This document shows positions 29,733-41,338 of a stretch of DNA of 64,000 bases, one piece after another. Source of the DNA: Paracoccus denitrificans (GTDB lineage: Bacteria; Pseudomonadota; Alphaproteobacteria; Rhodobacterales; Rhodobacteraceae); NCBI RefSeq assembly GCF_900100045.1, contig NZ_FNEA01000002.1, positions 1-64,000 of the forward strand, written 5' to 3'. The notes under the pieces are model-generated. The model was not told where the DNA came from. It was given only the letters and a program-made list of their open reading frames with translations, and ran no database searches. Both the position numbers and the translations under genes were made by a program. Within the stretch, counting starts at the first letter, position 1, and every line of letters starts with the position of its first letter.

Positions 29733-29972
29733 GGTCTTCTCCCTGCGGCGTGCCGTCTGGCGCGGCATCTTTTCGGTCAGGCCATGGTGCGGCGCGGCCG
29801 GCCCGCGGTCTTGACGGCGGGTGCGGATAAACTTGTCATTCCGTGCAGCCTTGCCGATCCGCGCGGCAGGATTTGCCCCGCGGCGCAGCCGCCTGCCCCG
29901 CGCGCGAGTTTTCTTTTGCCCGATTGCTCCGGGCACGCTACGAATCGCGGAACCGATGCGGGGAGGCGCATC

Positions 29973-30929
29973 ATGACCCTGGAAAGCTACAGCACCGCCG
30001 CGGCCGCACCGCCCGAACGCGCGGCGCATTGGTCGGCCATCATCGCGGATACCTATTTCCCGCTGCACCTGAGCTATCGCGACCCTGCCACCTTCCAGGG
30101 CCGGCTGGAGCGGCGCAGCGCCGGGCCGGTGTCGCTGTCGCGGCTGCGCACCGAACCGGCGCGCTATGAGCGGGTGCCCGGCCTGATCCGGCAGGGCGAG
30201 GCCGAGGAATACCTGGTCACCATCCCCAGCCTCGCGCCGGTGCTGTTCCGCCAGTTGGGCCGCGACATCACCTGCGCCCCCGGTGGCTTCATCATCGAGC
30301 GCGGCGACGAGCCCTATCGCTTCGCCTATCAGGCACGCAACGACCTTCTGGTGATGAAGATCGCCCGTGGCGCGCTGGCCGAAAGGCTGCGCCAGCCGGA
30401 CCGGCTTTGCGCCACCGTCTTCGACGGGCGCGACGGCTTGGGCGGTTTGTTCGCCGAGACGGTGCGCCGCGCCCATGCCCTGTCCGATGCGGAGGGGGCC
30501 GCCGATGTGCTGGGCCGGCACCTGATCGAGCTGCTGGCGCTGGCGCTGGACCACCAGGCGGAAACCGACGGCGGCGCGGCCACGGTGGTCCGCGCCGCGC
30601 ATCTGAAGCGCGCGCAGGACGCGATCTTGCGCAACCTGACCGATCCCGAGCTATCGCCCGGGACGGTGGCCGCGGCCTGCGGCATCTCGAAACGGTATCT
30701 GCACGACCTGTTCGGCGATACCGACGCCACGGTCGCGCAATTCATCCGCGAGGCGCGGCTGAAGGCGGCACGGGACATGTTGCAGATGCCGGGCGACCTG
30801 TCGCTGGCCGCCATCGCCTATCGCTTCGGCTTCGGCGACCAGGCGCAGTTCTCGCGGCTGTTCCGGGCCATGTTCGGCCAGAGCCCCAGCAGCTATCGCG
30901 CCGCCTGCCGCGCGGGGCGGCAGGGCTAG
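29973..30929 (+). CDS. AraC-family regulator, divergent from hyuB
   Basis: Transcription regulator of 318 residues. The N-terminal part (about 30-190) resembles the cupin-like AraC-binding domain; two helix-turn-helix units occupy about 215-315, with the family signature IAYRFGFGDQAQFSRLFRAM near 285-304. The ATG at 29973-29975 follows GGGGAGGCGCATC. It lies about 240 bases from the hyuB leader in divergent orientation and most likely controls the hyuBA-permease unit. It ends three bases before the stop of the convergent CoA-transferase gene. Confidence 0.85.
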   Translation: MTLESYSTAAAAPPERAAHWSAIIADTYFPLHLSYRDPATFQGRLERRSAGPVSLSRLRTEPARYERVPGLIRQGEAEEYLVTIPSLAPVLFRQLGRDITCAPGGFIIERGDEPYRFAYQARNDLLVMKIARGALAERLRQPDRLCATVFDGRDGLGGLFAETVRRAHALSDAEGAADVLGRHLIELLALALDHQAETDGGAATVVRAAHLKRAQDAILRNLTDPELSPGTVAAACGISKRYLHDLFGDTDATVAQFIREARLKAARDMLQMPGDLSLAAIAYRFGFGDQAQFSRLFRAMFGQSPSSYRAACRAGRQG

Positions 30930-30932
30930 GGC

Positions 30933-32078
30933 TCAGCCCTCAAAGCGCCATTCGCCATCGCCAAGCGCCGGGGCCGCGCGTTCGGTCACCAGCGGGCTGC
31001 GCGAAAAGCGCAACGGGCTGCGCAGCCCGGCGATGCCCTCGGGCGCGATGCGCAGGGCGCGGGCCTGGACCTGCGGCTCGGCCAGGGCCTCGGCCACGTC
31101 GTTGACCGGGCCGGCGGGGACACCCGCCCCTTCCAGCGCGGCGATCAGCGCAGAGCGGGCGAAACGGCGCGTGGCTTCGGCCAAGAGCGGCACCAGCCGC
31201 GCACGGTTCGCCACCCGCGCGGGGTTGGTGGCAAAGTCCGGGTCATCCGCCAGTGTGGGCAGTTCCAGCACTCGACACAGCGCTGCAAACTGACGGTCAT
31301 TCCCGCAGGCGACGATCAGATGCCCGTCCGAGGCCGGGAACAGCTGATAGGGCACGATGTTGGGATGCGCATTGCCCAGCCGGTGCGGCACCGCGCCGCC
31401 CAGCAGGTAGTTCGTCGCCTGGTTGGCCAGCACCGCCACCCCGCAATCCAGCAGCGACAGGTCCAGATGCTGGCCCAGGCCCGACCGCGCCCGCTCGGCC
31501 AGCGCCGCCTGCACGGCGATCACCCCGTAAAGCCCGGTGAAGATGTCGATCCAGGCCACGCCGACCTTCTGCGGCTCGCCCTGCGGATCGCCGGTCAGGT
31601 CCATGATGCCCGACATGCCCTGGATCAGGAAATCATAGCCCGGCTGCGCCGCCCGCGGCCCGTCCTGCCCGAAGCCGGTGATCGAGGCATAGACCAGCCG
31701 CGGATTGCGTGCCGAAAGCGTCTGGTAGTCCAGCCCGAACTTGCGCAATCCGCCCAGCTTGAAATTCTCGATCACCACGTCGGCCTGGTCGATCAGCGCC
31801 CGCAGGCGCTCCAGATCAGCGGGATCGTTGAAGTCGCAAGTCACCGAGCGCTTGCCGCGATTGGCGGCGTGGAAATAGGCCGCGACCCGTTCGGTCGTCC
31901 CGTCGGCGCGCGGCCGCTCGATGAAGGGCGGGCCCCAGCGGCGGGTGTCGTCGCCCTCGGGCGCCTCGACCTTGATGACCTCGGCGCCCAGATCGGCCAG
32001 CGTCTGGCCGATCCACGGCCCGGCCAGGATGCGCGCCAGTTCGACGACGCGCAGCCCCTGCAATGCCGGCTGATCCAT
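30933..32078 (-). CDS. Class III (CaiB/BaiF) CoA-transferase, likely glutarate CoA-transferase
   Basis: Transfers CoA between carboxylic acids by the family III mechanism, 381 residues. The catalytic aspartate is D178 in VAWIDIFTG, and GPWIGQTLADLGAEVIKVE at about 20-38 is the CoA-binding start of the fold. The ATG at 32076-32078 overlaps the gcdH stop (TGATG); a GTG one codon earlier is an alternative. Linkage to glutaryl-CoA dehydrogenase and a LysR gene matches the gcdH-gcdG-gcdR layout of pseudomonads, so activation of glutarate to glutaryl-CoA is the best guess. Confidence 0.87.
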   Translation of the reverse strand: MDQPALQGLRVVELARILAGPWIGQTLADLGAEVIKVEAPEGDDTRRWGPPFIERPRADGTTERVAAYFHAANRGKRSVTCDFNDPADLERLRALIDQADVVIENFKLGGLRKFGLDYQTLSARNPRLVYASITGFGQDGPRAAQPGYDFLIQGMSGIMDLTGDPQGEPQKVGVAWIDIFTGLYGVIAVQAALAERARSGLGQHLDLSLLDCGVAVLANQATNYLLGGAVPHRLGNAHPNIVPYQLFPASDGHLIVACGNDRQFAALCRVLELPTLADDPDFATNPARVANRARLVPLLAEATRRFARSALIAALEGAGVPAGPVNDVAEALAEPQVQARALRIAPEGIAGLRSPLRFSRSPLVTERAAPALGDGEWRFEG

Positions 32079-33289
32079 CACGCAAACGCCTGGATGCCGG
32101 TCTGCGCCCTGCCAAGGATCAGCGCATGCACGTCATGCGTGCCCTCATAGGTGTTCACCGTTTCCAGGTTCTGCGCGTGCCGCATGACGTGATAGCCGAT
32201 CTGGATGCCGTTGCCGCCATGCATGTCGCGGGCCTGGCGCGCGATCTCCAGCGCCTTGCCGCAATTGTTGCGCTTGACGATGGAAATCATCTCGGGCGCG
32301 AACTTGCCCTCGTCGAACAGCCGCCCGACCCGCAGGCTGGCTTGCAGCCCCAGCGCGATCTCGGTCTGCATGTCGGCCAGCTTTTTCTGGTAAAGCTGCG
32401 TCGCGGCCAACGGGCGGTTGAACTGGTGACGATCCAGCCCGTATTGCCGGGCACGGAACCAGCAATCCTCGGCCGCGCCCATCGCGCCCCAGCTGATGCC
32501 GTAGCGCGCGCGGTTCAGGCAGCCGAAGGGACCGCCCATGCCCTCGATGTTCGGGAGCAGCGCGTCCTCGCCGACCTCGACATTCTCCATCACGATCTCG
32601 CCGGTGATCGAGGCGCGCAGGCTCAGCTTGCCCTTGATCTTGGGCGCTGAAAGGCCGGGCGTGCCCTTGTCCAGCACGAAGCCGCGCACCTTGCCGCCAT
32701 GCGCCTCGGACTTGGCCCAGACCACGAAGACATCGGCGATGGGCGCGTTCGAGATCCACATCTTGGACCCGTTCAACACATAGCCGCCCCCGGTCTTGCG
32801 GGCCACGGTGCGCATGCCGGCGGGGTCGGAGCCCGCATCCGGCTCGGTCAGGCCGAAGCAGCCGATGAACTCGCCCGAGGCCAGTTTCGGCAGGTATTTC
32901 TGCTTCTGCGCCTCGCTGCCATAGGCCTCGATGGGAAACATCACCAGCGAGCTTTGCACCGAAGCCATCGAGCGATAGCCCGAATCGATGCGCTCGATCT
33001 CGCGCGCGACCAGCCCATAGGCGACGTAAGAGGCGCCGACGCCGCCATAGGCCTCGTCCACGGTGACGCCCAGAAGGCCCGAGGCGCCCATCTCGCGGAA
33101 TATCTCGGGATCGGTCTCCTCGTTCAGATAGGCGGCCTCGACGCGCGGCGCCAGCCGGTCGGCGGCGAAGGCCGCGGCACTGTCGCGGATCATCCGCTCT
33201 TCCTCGGTCAGCTGATCCTCCAGCAGGAACGGGTCGGACCACGAGAAAGGGCTGCCCTTGTGCGATTTCGTCGTCACGTCATGCCTCAT
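32078..33289 (-). CDS. gcdH: Glutaryl-CoA dehydrogenase
   Basis: FAD enzyme that oxidatively decarboxylates glutaryl-CoA to crotonyl-CoA in lysine, tryptophan and glutarate breakdown. It has 403 residues with the acyl-CoA dehydrogenase fold. [15 protein letters not shown] is the FAD/substrate block, [18 protein letters not shown] follows, and the catalytic base is Glu382 in [10 protein letters not shown]. This last motif and the N-terminal [11 protein letters not shown] are typical of GcdH rather than short-chain dehydrogenases. It starts at ATG 33287-33289 and heads a two-gene operon with the CoA-transferase. Confidence 0.95.
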   Translation of the reverse strand: MRHDVTTKSHKGSPFSWSDPFLLEDQLTEEERMIRDSAAAFAADRLAPRVEAAYLNEETDPEIFREMGASGLLGVTVDEAYGGVGASYVAYGLVAREIERIDSGYRSMASVQSSLVMFPIEAYGSEAQKQKYLPKLASGEFIGCFGLTEPDAGSDPAGMRTVARKTGGGYVLNGSKMWISNAPIADVFVVWAKSEAHGGKVRGFVLDKGTPGLSAPKIKGKLSLRASITGEIVMENVEVGEDALLPNIEGMGGPFGCLNRARYGISWGAMGAAEDCWFRARQYGLDRHQFNRPLAATQLYQKKLADMQTEIALGLQASLRVGRLFDEGKFAPEMISIVKRNNCGKALEIARQARDMHGGNGIQIGYHVMRHAQNLETVNTYEGTHDVHALILGRAQTGIQAFA

Positions 33290-33374
33290 GCGCTGATGCT
33301 TGTCGGATCATTCATTACCGCTTTCAAACCGGGCCGGAAAATGGATAATCCTCATTACTTCATGCACGGGGTGA

Positions 33375-34283
33375 ATGTTCTTGCGGCAAAGGCGCTTTCT
33401 TCCGAACCTCAGCCTGCTGCTGGCCTTCGACGCGGTGATGCGTACCGGCTCGGTCACCGGCGCGGCGCAGGACCTGGGGCTGACGCAAAGCACGGTCAGC
33501 CGGCTGCTGCAAAGCCTGGAGGCGCAACTGGGGCAGGAACTGTTCATCCGCCACAAGAAGCGCCTGACCCCGACCGAGGCGGCCGAGCGGTATTTCCGCG
33601 ATATTTCCGCCGCGCTGGACCTGATCCAGCGCGGCAGCATGTCGCTGATCGCCAACCCGGATGGAGGCTCACTGGATCTGGCGGTTCTGCCGACCTTTGC
33701 CACGCGCTGGCTGGCGCCGCGGCTGCCGGATTTCCTGTCAGGGCATCCGGGCGTGTCGATCAACCTGACCACGCGCTTTCGCCGCTTCAGCTTCGATGAG
33801 GAGCCCTTTGACGCGATGATCTTCTACGGCCGGGACGACTGGCCGGGGGCCGAGCATCTGAAACTGTTCGATGAACGCCTCACCGCCTGCGCCGCACCCG
33901 ATCTGCTGGCACGAAACCCGGTGGCAACGCCCGCCGATCTGGCCGGGATGGTGCTGTTGCAGTTGCCGACCCGCCCCGATGCCTGGCAGGCATGGTTCCG
34001 GGGACAGGGCGCCGAGCCGCCCGCGCCTCTGGACGGGATGATGATGGACCAGTTCTCGATGATGATCCAGGCGGCGATTTCGGGACTGGGGATCGCGCTC
34101 CTGCCCGATTACCTGGCCCGGGTCGAGATCGCCGAGGGCCGGCTGGCGCCGGTGCTGCGCCAGGGCGTGCCGGGCAGCGGCGCCTATTGGCTGGCCTGGC
34201 CGGAGCGCAAGGCCGGGCTGAAGCCGCTGGCCGCCTTTCGCGACTGGATCGCCGACCGCATGGCACGGGACGGCATGGGATAG
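33375..34283 (+). CDS. LysR-family regulator, likely of gcdH
   Basis: Regulator of 302 residues: N-terminal winged helix-turn-helix (about 10-70, VTGAAQDLGLTQSTVSRLLQ is the recognition region) and a periplasmic-binding-protein-like effector domain (about 95-295). The ATG at 33375-33377 is 85 bases from the divergent gcdH start, and LysR proteins usually control the divergent neighbour, so this is probably the functional equivalent of GcdR. The effector, perhaps glutarate, is inferred only. Confidence 0.84.
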   Translation: MFLRQRRFLPNLSLLLAFDAVMRTGSVTGAAQDLGLTQSTVSRLLQSLEAQLGQELFIRHKKRLTPTEAAERYFRDISAALDLIQRGSMSLIANPDGGSLDLAVLPTFATRWLAPRLPDFLSGHPGVSINLTTRFRRFSFDEEPFDAMIFYGRDDWPGAEHLKLFDERLTACAAPDLLARNPVATPADLAGMVLLQLPTRPDAWQAWFRGQGAEPPAPLDGMMMDQFSMMIQAAISGLGIALLPDYLARVEIAEGRLAPVLRQGVPGSGAYWLAWPERKAGLKPLAAFRDWIADRMARDGMG

Positions 34284-34304
34284 CGGGCGGCCGGGGCCGT
34301 CCGC
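34283..34304. terminator. Hairpin between lysR and gabT
   Basis: GCGGGCGGC (34283-34291) pairs with GCCGTCCGC (34296-34304) with one G-U pair and loop CGGG, followed by TTT. It fills the short convergent gap between the LysR stop and the gabT stop. Confidence 0.55.
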
Positions 34305-34306
34305 TT

Positions 34307-35587
34307 TCAGGCCGGGACCAGCGCCGCCTCGATGGCCGCTTCCAGGATCGCCAGCGCCTCGGACAATTGCTCGTCGGGGATGGTCAGCGGCGGCAGCAGG
34401 CGGATCACGTTGTAGCGCGTGCCGCAGGACAGCAGGATCAGCCCGCGCGCCTCGGCCTCGGCCACGATGGCGGCGGTCAGTTGCGCGTCGGGCTGGCTGC
34501 GGTCGCCGGCCTGCACCAGTTCAAAGGCGTTCATTGCACCAAGGCCGCGCACATCGCCGATGGCCGGGAACCGTTCGGCCAGCTTCTGCAGGCGCGAGCG
34601 GATGGCCGAGCCGATTTCCTCGGCGCGGGCGCAAAGGTCTTCGTCCTCGATCACCTCCAGCACGGCCAGCGCGGCGGCGATGGCCAGCGGGTTGCCGGCA
34701 TAGGTGCCGCCCAGACCGCCCGGGGCGGGCGCGTCCACGATCTCGGCCCGTCCGGTCACTGCCGACAGCGGAAAGCCCCCGGCAAGCCCCTTGGCCATGG
34801 TCACCAGGTCGGGCGCCACGCCGGAATGCTGGAAGCCGAACATGCGGCCGGTGCGGGCCATCCCGGCCTGGATCTCGTCGCCGATCAGCACGATGCCATG
34901 CGTGTCGCAGATCCGGCGCAGCGCGGCCAGGAACTCGGGCGGCGCAACGTTGAAGCCGCCCTCGCCCTGGACCGGCTCGACGATGATCGCCGCCACGCGC
35001 CGGGGGTCGATCGACGAGGCCAGCAGCGTTTCCAGATGCGCGACGGCCTGCGCGACGGATACGCCGGCCATGGCGTTCGGGAAGATGGCGTGATGGATCT
35101 CGGGCGGCATGGCGCCGAAGCCGGCCTTGTAGGGCGCGACCTTGCCGGTCAGCGCCATGCCCAGAAGCGTGCGGCCATGGAAGGCACCGTTGAAGGCGAT
35201 CACGCCCGAACGTCCGGTAAAGGCCCGCGCCATCTTCACCGCATTCTCGACCGCCTCGGCGCCGGTGGTGGCGAACATGGTCTTTTTCGCGAAATCTCCC
35301 GGGGTCAGCGCGTTCAGCCGCTCGGCCAGCGCGACATAGGCTTCGTAGGGCGCGACATGGAAGCAGGTATGGGTGAAGTCCCGCATCTGGCGCTGCACCG
35401 CCTCGATCACCGCCGGATGGCGATGGCCGGTATTGTTCACCGCGATGCCGGCGGCGAAATCCAGCATCCGCCGGCCGTCCGCGGTCCAAAGCTCGGCATT
35501 CTCGGCCCGGACGGCATAGATGTCCCGCGTGCCGACGCCCCGCGCCACCGCCGCCTTGCGCCGCTCGATCAAGTGCTTCGATTCCAT
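34307..35587 (-). CDS. gabT: 4-aminobutyrate aminotransferase (class III PLP)
   Basis: Transfers the amino group of GABA, or a similar omega-amino acid, to 2-oxoglutarate, giving succinic semialdehyde and glutamate. It has 426 residues. PLP lysine is K266 in VTMAKGLAGGFP, the cofactor aspartate is D237 in LIGDEIQAG, and GAEAVENAVKMAR (109-121) binds the phosphate. The ATG at 35585-35587 follows GGAGGTCTGGAT. Its partner dehydrogenase gabD lies two genes away on the same strand. Class III enzymes overlap in substrate (5-aminovalerate, putrescine-derived), so GABA is the best rather than the only reading. Confidence 0.9.
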   Translation of the reverse strand: MESKHLIERRKAAVARGVGTRDIYAVRAENAELWTADGRRMLDFAAGIAVNNTGHRHPAVIEAVQRQMRDFTHTCFHVAPYEAYVALAERLNALTPGDFAKKTMFATTGAEAVENAVKMARAFTGRSGVIAFNGAFHGRTLLGMALTGKVAPYKAGFGAMPPEIHHAIFPNAMAGVSVAQAVAHLETLLASSIDPRRVAAIIVEPVQGEGGFNVAPPEFLAALRRICDTHGIVLIGDEIQAGMARTGRMFGFQHSGVAPDLVTMAKGLAGGFPLSAVTGRAEIVDAPAPGGLGGTYAGNPLAIAAALAVLEVIEDEDLCARAEEIGSAIRSRLQKLAERFPAIGDVRGLGAMNAFELVQAGDRSQPDAQLTAAIVAEAEARGLILLSCGTRYNVIRLLPPLTIPDEQLSEALAILEAAIEAALVPA

Positions 35588-35624
35588 ATCCAGACCTCCA
35601 TGCTGATGGAATCGGATTACATCA

Positions 35625-35642
35625 TGCTCAATATATTGAGCA
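35625..35642. promoter_or_regulatory. Perfect palindrome between gabT and its regulator
   Basis: TGCTCAATATATTGAGCA, an 18-bp perfect palindrome, 38 bases upstream of the gabT start and 89 bases upstream of the XRE-cupin regulator. A related sequence, TGCTCAATATCCTGAACA, occurs upstream of gabD at 37865-37882. It is the likely operator of the regulator encoded between them. Confidence 0.75.
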
Positions 35643-35730
35643 ATGATTTTCTTCGATCTGCGACAGGATGCGGAACTGGCGCGCAATCCCCGGCCCTGAT
35701 ACCCTCTCGCAAAACGGCATCGGGGCAAGG

Positions 35731-36309
35731 ATGAGCGATTTCGACGTGGGCGCGCGGCTGAAAGAGCTGCGCAGCGCGGCAAACATGTCGCAGCGGCAGC
35801 TGGCCGAGGCTTCGGGCGTGCCGCATGGCCAGGTCTCGATGATCGAGACCGGGCGCTCCAGCCCCTCGGTCGCCTCGCTGCGCAAGATCCTTGGCGGGCT
35901 GGGCGTCACCATGTCCGAGTTCTTCGAGCCGGACCTGCCGCAAAGCCCGCAGCCCTTCTTTACCCCGGCCGAACTGCGCGACCTGACCTCGCGGCTTTAT
36001 TCCGCGGCGCAGGGGCCGGTCGGCCGCATGACCCTGCGCCAGGTCGGCGATGCGCGGCTGCACAACCTGCAGATCCTGCACGAACGCTATGAGCCGGGCG
36101 CCGATACCGGCGAGACCATGCTGGCCCATCACGGCAGCGAGGGCGGCATCGTCGTCGCCGGCGAGATCGAGCTGACCGTGGCCGACCAGACCCGGGTGCT
36201 GAAGGCGGGGGACAGCTATCTGTTCGCCTCGACCCAGCCGCATCGCTTTCGCAATGTCTCGGATCGCGAGGCGGTGGTCGTCAGCGCCTGCACCCCGCCC
36301 TATCTCTAG
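35731..36309 (+). CDS. XRE-cupin regulator (PuuR-like)
   Basis: Repressor-type protein of 192 residues: an XRE helix-turn-helix at about 7-62 (SQRQLAEASGVPHGQVSMIE) and a C-terminal small-molecule-binding cupin at about 115-185. The layout matches PuuR, which controls putrescine/GABA genes in E. coli. It starts at the ATG 35731-35733, diverges from gabT and converges with gabD (10 bases between stops). Palindromes upstream of both enzyme genes make it the probable regulator of the whole module. The ligand may be GABA, putrescine or a related amine. Confidence 0.85.
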   Translation: MSDFDVGARLKELRSAANMSQRQLAEASGVPHGQVSMIETGRSSPSVASLRKILGGLGVTMSEFFEPDLPQSPQPFFTPAELRDLTSRLYSAAQGPVGRMTLRQVGDARLHNLQILHERYEPGADTGETMLAHHGSEGGIVVAGEIELTVADQTRVLKAGDSYLFASTQPHRFRNVSDREAVVVSACTPPYL

Positions 36310-36319
36310 CCCCTGATCT

Positions 36320-37753
36320 TTAGCCCTTGCGGGTGACCAGGCGGGTTTGCAGATAGGCGCCGATCGCCTCGGACCCGCCCTCGGTCCCCATGCCGGAATC
36401 GCCGATGCCGCCAAAGGGCAGTTCGGGCAGCGACAGGCCGATATGGTTGATCGTCAGCATCCCGGCCTGGATTTCGTCCTGCAATCGCTGCACGCGGGCC
36501 GAACTGCCCGTCCAGGCATAGCTGGCCAGGCCATAGGGCAGCCGGTTCGCCTCGGCAAAGGCTTCGTCGTCGCTGCGGAAACGGTTGACCACGGCGATGG
36601 GGCCAAAGGGCTCTTCGTTCATCACCGCCGCATCCGCGGGCACGTCGGTCAGCACGGTCGGAGCAAAGAACCAGCCCTCGTTGCCGATCCGCGCGCCGCC
36701 GGTCGCCAACCGGGCGCCGCGATCCAGCGCGTCGCGGATCAGCCGCTCGATGGCGGGGATGCGGCGCTCGTTCGCCAGCGGCCCCATGGCGCTGTCCGGG
36801 TCCGTTCCCGGCCCGACCTTGGCGGCGGCCAGAGCGGCAGTGAAGCCTTCGGTGAAACGATCCGCCACCGCCTCTTGCACCAGGAACCGCGTGGGCGAGA
36901 TGCAGACCTGCCCGGCATTGCGCAGCTTCGAGGCCGCCATGGCCGCGACCGCCGCATCGACATCGGCATCCTCGAAGACCAGCACCGGCGCATGGCCGCC
37001 CAGCTCCATGGTGGCGGGCTTCATGTGCAGCCCGGCCATCGCCGCCAGTTGCTTGCCCACCGCCGTCGAGCCGGTGAAGGACACCTTGCGGATCACCGGA
37101 TGCGGGATCAGGTAGGACGAAATCTCGGCCGGATCGCCATAGACCAGGTTCACCACCCCCGCCGGCACGCCGGCATCGACAAAGCAGCGGACCAGTTCTG
37201 CAGGCGAGGCCGGGGTTTCCTCGGGCGCCTTGACGATGATGGTGCAACCCGCGGCCAATGCGGCTGAAACCTTGCGAACCGCCTGATTGATCGGGAAATT
37301 CCACGGCGTGAAGGCGGCGACCGGACCCAGCGGCTCCTTGACCGTCAGCTGGGTGACGCCCGGCAGCCGCGCTGGGATGACCTGGCCATAGGTGCGGCGC
37401 GCCTCTTCGGCGAACCATTCGATGATCTCGGCCCCGGCCAGGGTCTCGATCCGCGCCTGCGCCAGCGGCTTGCCCTGTTCGGCCACCATCAGCGCGGCGA
37501 TGGCTTCGGCGCGCTCGCGCAGCAGCGCCGCCGCCTTGCGCATCAGGTCCGAGCGATGCAGCGGCGAGCTGCGCCTCCATTCCGCAAAGGCGCGGTCGGC
37601 GGCGGCCAGTGCCTCGTCCAGATCGGCGATGCCGGCGCGGGCGACGCGGCCGATCTCGGCCCCCGTGGCCGGGTTCAGCACCGGCAGGCTGCGCCCGTCC
37701 CGCGCGGGACGCCAGGCGCCGTCGATCAAAAGCTGCGTGTCCGGATAGTTCAT
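36320..37753 (-). CDS. gabD: Succinate-semialdehyde dehydrogenase
   Basis: NAD(P)-dependent aldehyde dehydrogenase of 477 residues, converting succinic semialdehyde (the GabT product) to succinate. Active-site residues are visible: N152 in [10 protein letters not shown]250 in TMELGGHAP and the nucleophile C284 in [20 protein letters not shown] (227-235) is the nucleotide-binding turn. The ATG at 37751-37753 follows CAGGGGGACAGG. Length and motifs fit the GabD subfamily; 2-oxoglutarate or glutarate semialdehyde cannot be excluded as substrate. Confidence 0.88.
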   Translation of the reverse strand: MNYPDTQLLIDGAWRPARDGRSLPVLNPATGAEIGRVARAGIADLDEALAAADRAFAEWRRSSPLHRSDLMRKAAALLRERAEAIAALMVAEQGKPLAQARIETLAGAEIIEWFAEEARRTYGQVIPARLPGVTQLTVKEPLGPVAAFTPWNFPINQAVRKVSAALAAGCTIIVKAPEETPASPAELVRCFVDAGVPAGVVNLVYGDPAEISSYLIPHPVIRKVSFTGSTAVGKQLAAMAGLHMKPATMELGGHAPVLVFEDADVDAAVAAMAASKLRNAGQVCISPTRFLVQEAVADRFTEGFTAALAAAKVGPGTDPDSAMGPLANERRIPAIERLIRDALDRGARLATGGARIGNEGWFFAPTVLTDVPADAAVMNEEPFGPIAVVNRFRSDDEAFAEANRLPYGLASYAWTGSSARVQRLQDEIQAGMLTINHIGLSLPELPFGGIGDSGMGTEGGSEAIGAYLQTRLVTRKG

Positions 37754-38120
37754 CCTGTCCCCCTGCTGGAATTGCGCGCCCCCTTGCCGGCCGCGAAGGC
37801 TGCACAGGCCGCAGGGGTGACGGTGCCCGTCATAAGGCAGGAAAGAGGCGTTTTCAATCAGGATTGCTCAATATCCTGAACATGCCTGCCGGGCGATACG
37901 GTGAGCGCGCCCATGGGGTTGCTCGGGATACAGCACCGCGCTTTCGGCGGATGGCCGGCCGCCCAGGCGATCACGGCCCGCGCGAATTTTCGGCATGGAA
38001 GCAGGCCGGTCCAGGAACCGGCGGAAAGGGGCAGACGCAATCCGGCCCGGCGCGGCGCGGCCAAGACCGCGCCATGGCTTTCGCAGCAAGGCTCACGCGG
38101 CCAGGACTTGCGTGCCGCCC
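37754..38120. promoter_or_regulatory. 367-bp control region upstream of gabD, downstream of lepA
   Basis: No gene is seen. The gabD-proximal part holds the operator candidate at 37865-37882. The remainder up to the lepA stop is GC-rich, with no convincing coding frame, terminator or RNA structure that I could identify. Confidence 0.5.
37865..37882. promoter_or_regulatory. Operator candidate upstream of gabD
   Basis: TGCTCAATATCCTGAACA matches the left arm of the gabT palindrome exactly over TGCTCAATAT. It also overlaps a second inverted repeat, CAGGAT/ATCCTG (37859-37878). It lies 112 bases upstream of the gabD start. The shared sequence suggests co-regulation with gabT by the XRE-cupin protein. 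Confidence 0.6.
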
Positions 38121-39920
<1,800 letters not shown>

Positions 39921-39961
39921 GGCCGGGCTATACAAGGGCTTTGGCGTTGCGGAAAGAGGGT

Positions 39962-40867
39962 TCATGCGGCCGTGACGAAACCGGCCTCGCGCAGCCGGCG
40001 GCGGCGCAGCGCGGCCTCGCGCCACATGGTGTAGCAGCCCGAGGCGACGATGATCGCGGCGCCGGTCAGCGTCGGCGCGTCGGGACGCTCACCGAAGACG
40101 AGAAAGGCGAGGATCAGGGCAAAGACCAGCCGGGCATAGCGATAGGGTGCGAGCGCCGAGGCCTCGCCCAGCCGGGTTGCGCTGACCAGCAGCGCATAGC
40201 CGCCGACCCCCACGATGATGCAGGCCAGGAACAGCAGCCATTGCCGCAGGCTCGGCAGGACGAATTCCTGCCCCAGCACCAGCCCCATCAGCACCGCGGC
40301 GATCAGGATGGCGAAGAAGGCCGAGGCGGCCAGTTGGTCGGAACGGATATGGGCCGGCACGCGGCGGGTGGCGATGTCGCGCGCGGCCAGTCCCACCACC
40401 GCCATCAGCGCCATCAGCGAGACCGGCTGGAAGCCCGCCAGCCCCGGCCGGATCACCAGCAGCACGCCAAGAAAGCCGACGATGATCGCGCTCCAGCGCC
40501 GCCAGCCGACCGGCTCGCCCAGAAACAGCGCCGCGCCCAGCACGATGGCCAGGGGCAGCGCCTGCATGATCGCCGAGGTCGAGGACAGTTCGGTCAGCGC
40601 CAGCGCCACGACGATGCCGATCGAGCCCACCGCTTCCATCAACCCGCGGAACAGCACGATGGGGCGGGCAAGGTCGCGGGTGAACAGCCGCCCGCCCTTG
40701 AGCTTCAGCATGGCGCCGAAGGCCAGAAAGCCCAGAAGCCCGATCAGGGCCAGCACCTGCGCATAGGGCAGTTCGGCTGCCAGCAGCTTGATGAACATGT
40801 CCTCGAAGGCGAACAGCACCATCGAGACGACCATCAGGATCGCGCCACGGAAGTTTTCGGTGACCAT
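39962..40867 (-). CDS. EamA/DMT-family transporter
   Basis: Inner-membrane drug/metabolite-type transporter of 301 residues with about ten hydrophobic spans arranged as two EamA repeats (about 8-140 and 155-290). The first repeat ends in an [20 protein letters not shown] stretch typical of the fold. The ATG at 40865-40867 has a GAGG nine bases upstream; an ATG five codons earlier lacks one. The C terminus is arginine-rich and cytoplasmic. Substrate unknown. It is the only gene between lepA and a divergent copper-chaperone-like gene. Confidence 0.82.
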   Translation of the reverse strand: MVTENFRGAILMVVSMVLFAFEDMFIKLLAAELPYAQVLALIGLLGFLAFGAMLKLKGGRLFTRDLARPIVLFRGLMEAVGSIGIVVALALTELSSTSAIMQALPLAIVLGAALFLGEPVGWRRWSAIIVGFLGVLLVIRPGLAGFQPVSLMALMAVVGLAARDIATRRVPAHIRSDQLAASAFFAILIAAVLMGLVLGQEFVLPSLRQWLLFLACIIVGVGGYALLVSATRLGEASALAPYRYARLVFALILAFLVFGERPDAPTLTGAAIIVASGCYTMWREAALRRRRLREAGFVTAA

Positions 40868-40983
40868 TGGTCGCAGCCTCATGAGGGGGAGTTGCGCCCG
40901 CGGCGCCGCGACGCGATCATAGGCCGCTTCCCGGGCAAGCGAAAGGCCCGGGCCAGGCGAAAAACGGGCGAAAGGACGGGCCG

Positions 40984-41169
40984 ATGAAATTCCGCGTCGA
41001 GGACATGAGCTGCGGCCATTGCACCGCCGCCATCGAAAGGGCGGTAACCGAGGCGGGCGGTCGGGCCGCCTGCGACCTGCCCTCGCGCAGCGTCGCGGTC
41101 GAGGGGCTGGATGCCGCCCGCGCGGCCCAGGTGATTCGCGAAGCGGGCTATACGCCCGAGCCGGCCTGA
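40984..41169 (+). CDS. Small heavy-metal-binding (HMA) protein, CopZ-like
   Basis: A 61-residue single HMA domain: beta-alpha-beta-beta-alpha-beta, with the metal site MSCGHC at about 8-13 (C10 and C13). The family usually binds Cu(I) and hands it to a P-type ATPase. No copper ATPase or regulator is adjacent, so its partner lies elsewhere. It starts at ATG 40984 and diverges from the EamA gene. A hairpin at 41223-41254 (GCCGCCCTG/CAGGGCGGC) lies downstream and may end the transcript. Confidence 0.85.
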   Translation: MKFRVEDMSCGHCTAAIERAVTEAGGRAACDLPSRSVAVEGLDAARAAQVIREAGYTPEPA

Positions 41170-41222
41170 ACGCATATCTTGGGGTCGCTTGCGCCCCGGC
41201 CGCCATCCTTGGGCCGGCCCAT

Positions 41223-41254
41223 GCCGCCCTGTCGCAATTGAGGCGCAGGGCGGC
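41223..41254 (+). terminator. Hairpin downstream of the HMA gene
   Basis: GCCGCCCTG (41223-41231) pairs with CAGGGCGGC (41246-41254) across a 14-base loop, followed by TTCT. It is a plausible weak terminator for the HMA gene, 54 bases after its stop. Confidence 0.45.
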
Positions 41255-41338
41255 TTCTGCTAAGCTTTGCCCCACAAGATGCGCGGCCGAAAGAGGGTGC
41301 CCAGCCCCGTTGCCGCGGCAGGAGCCGAGGAGACAGAC

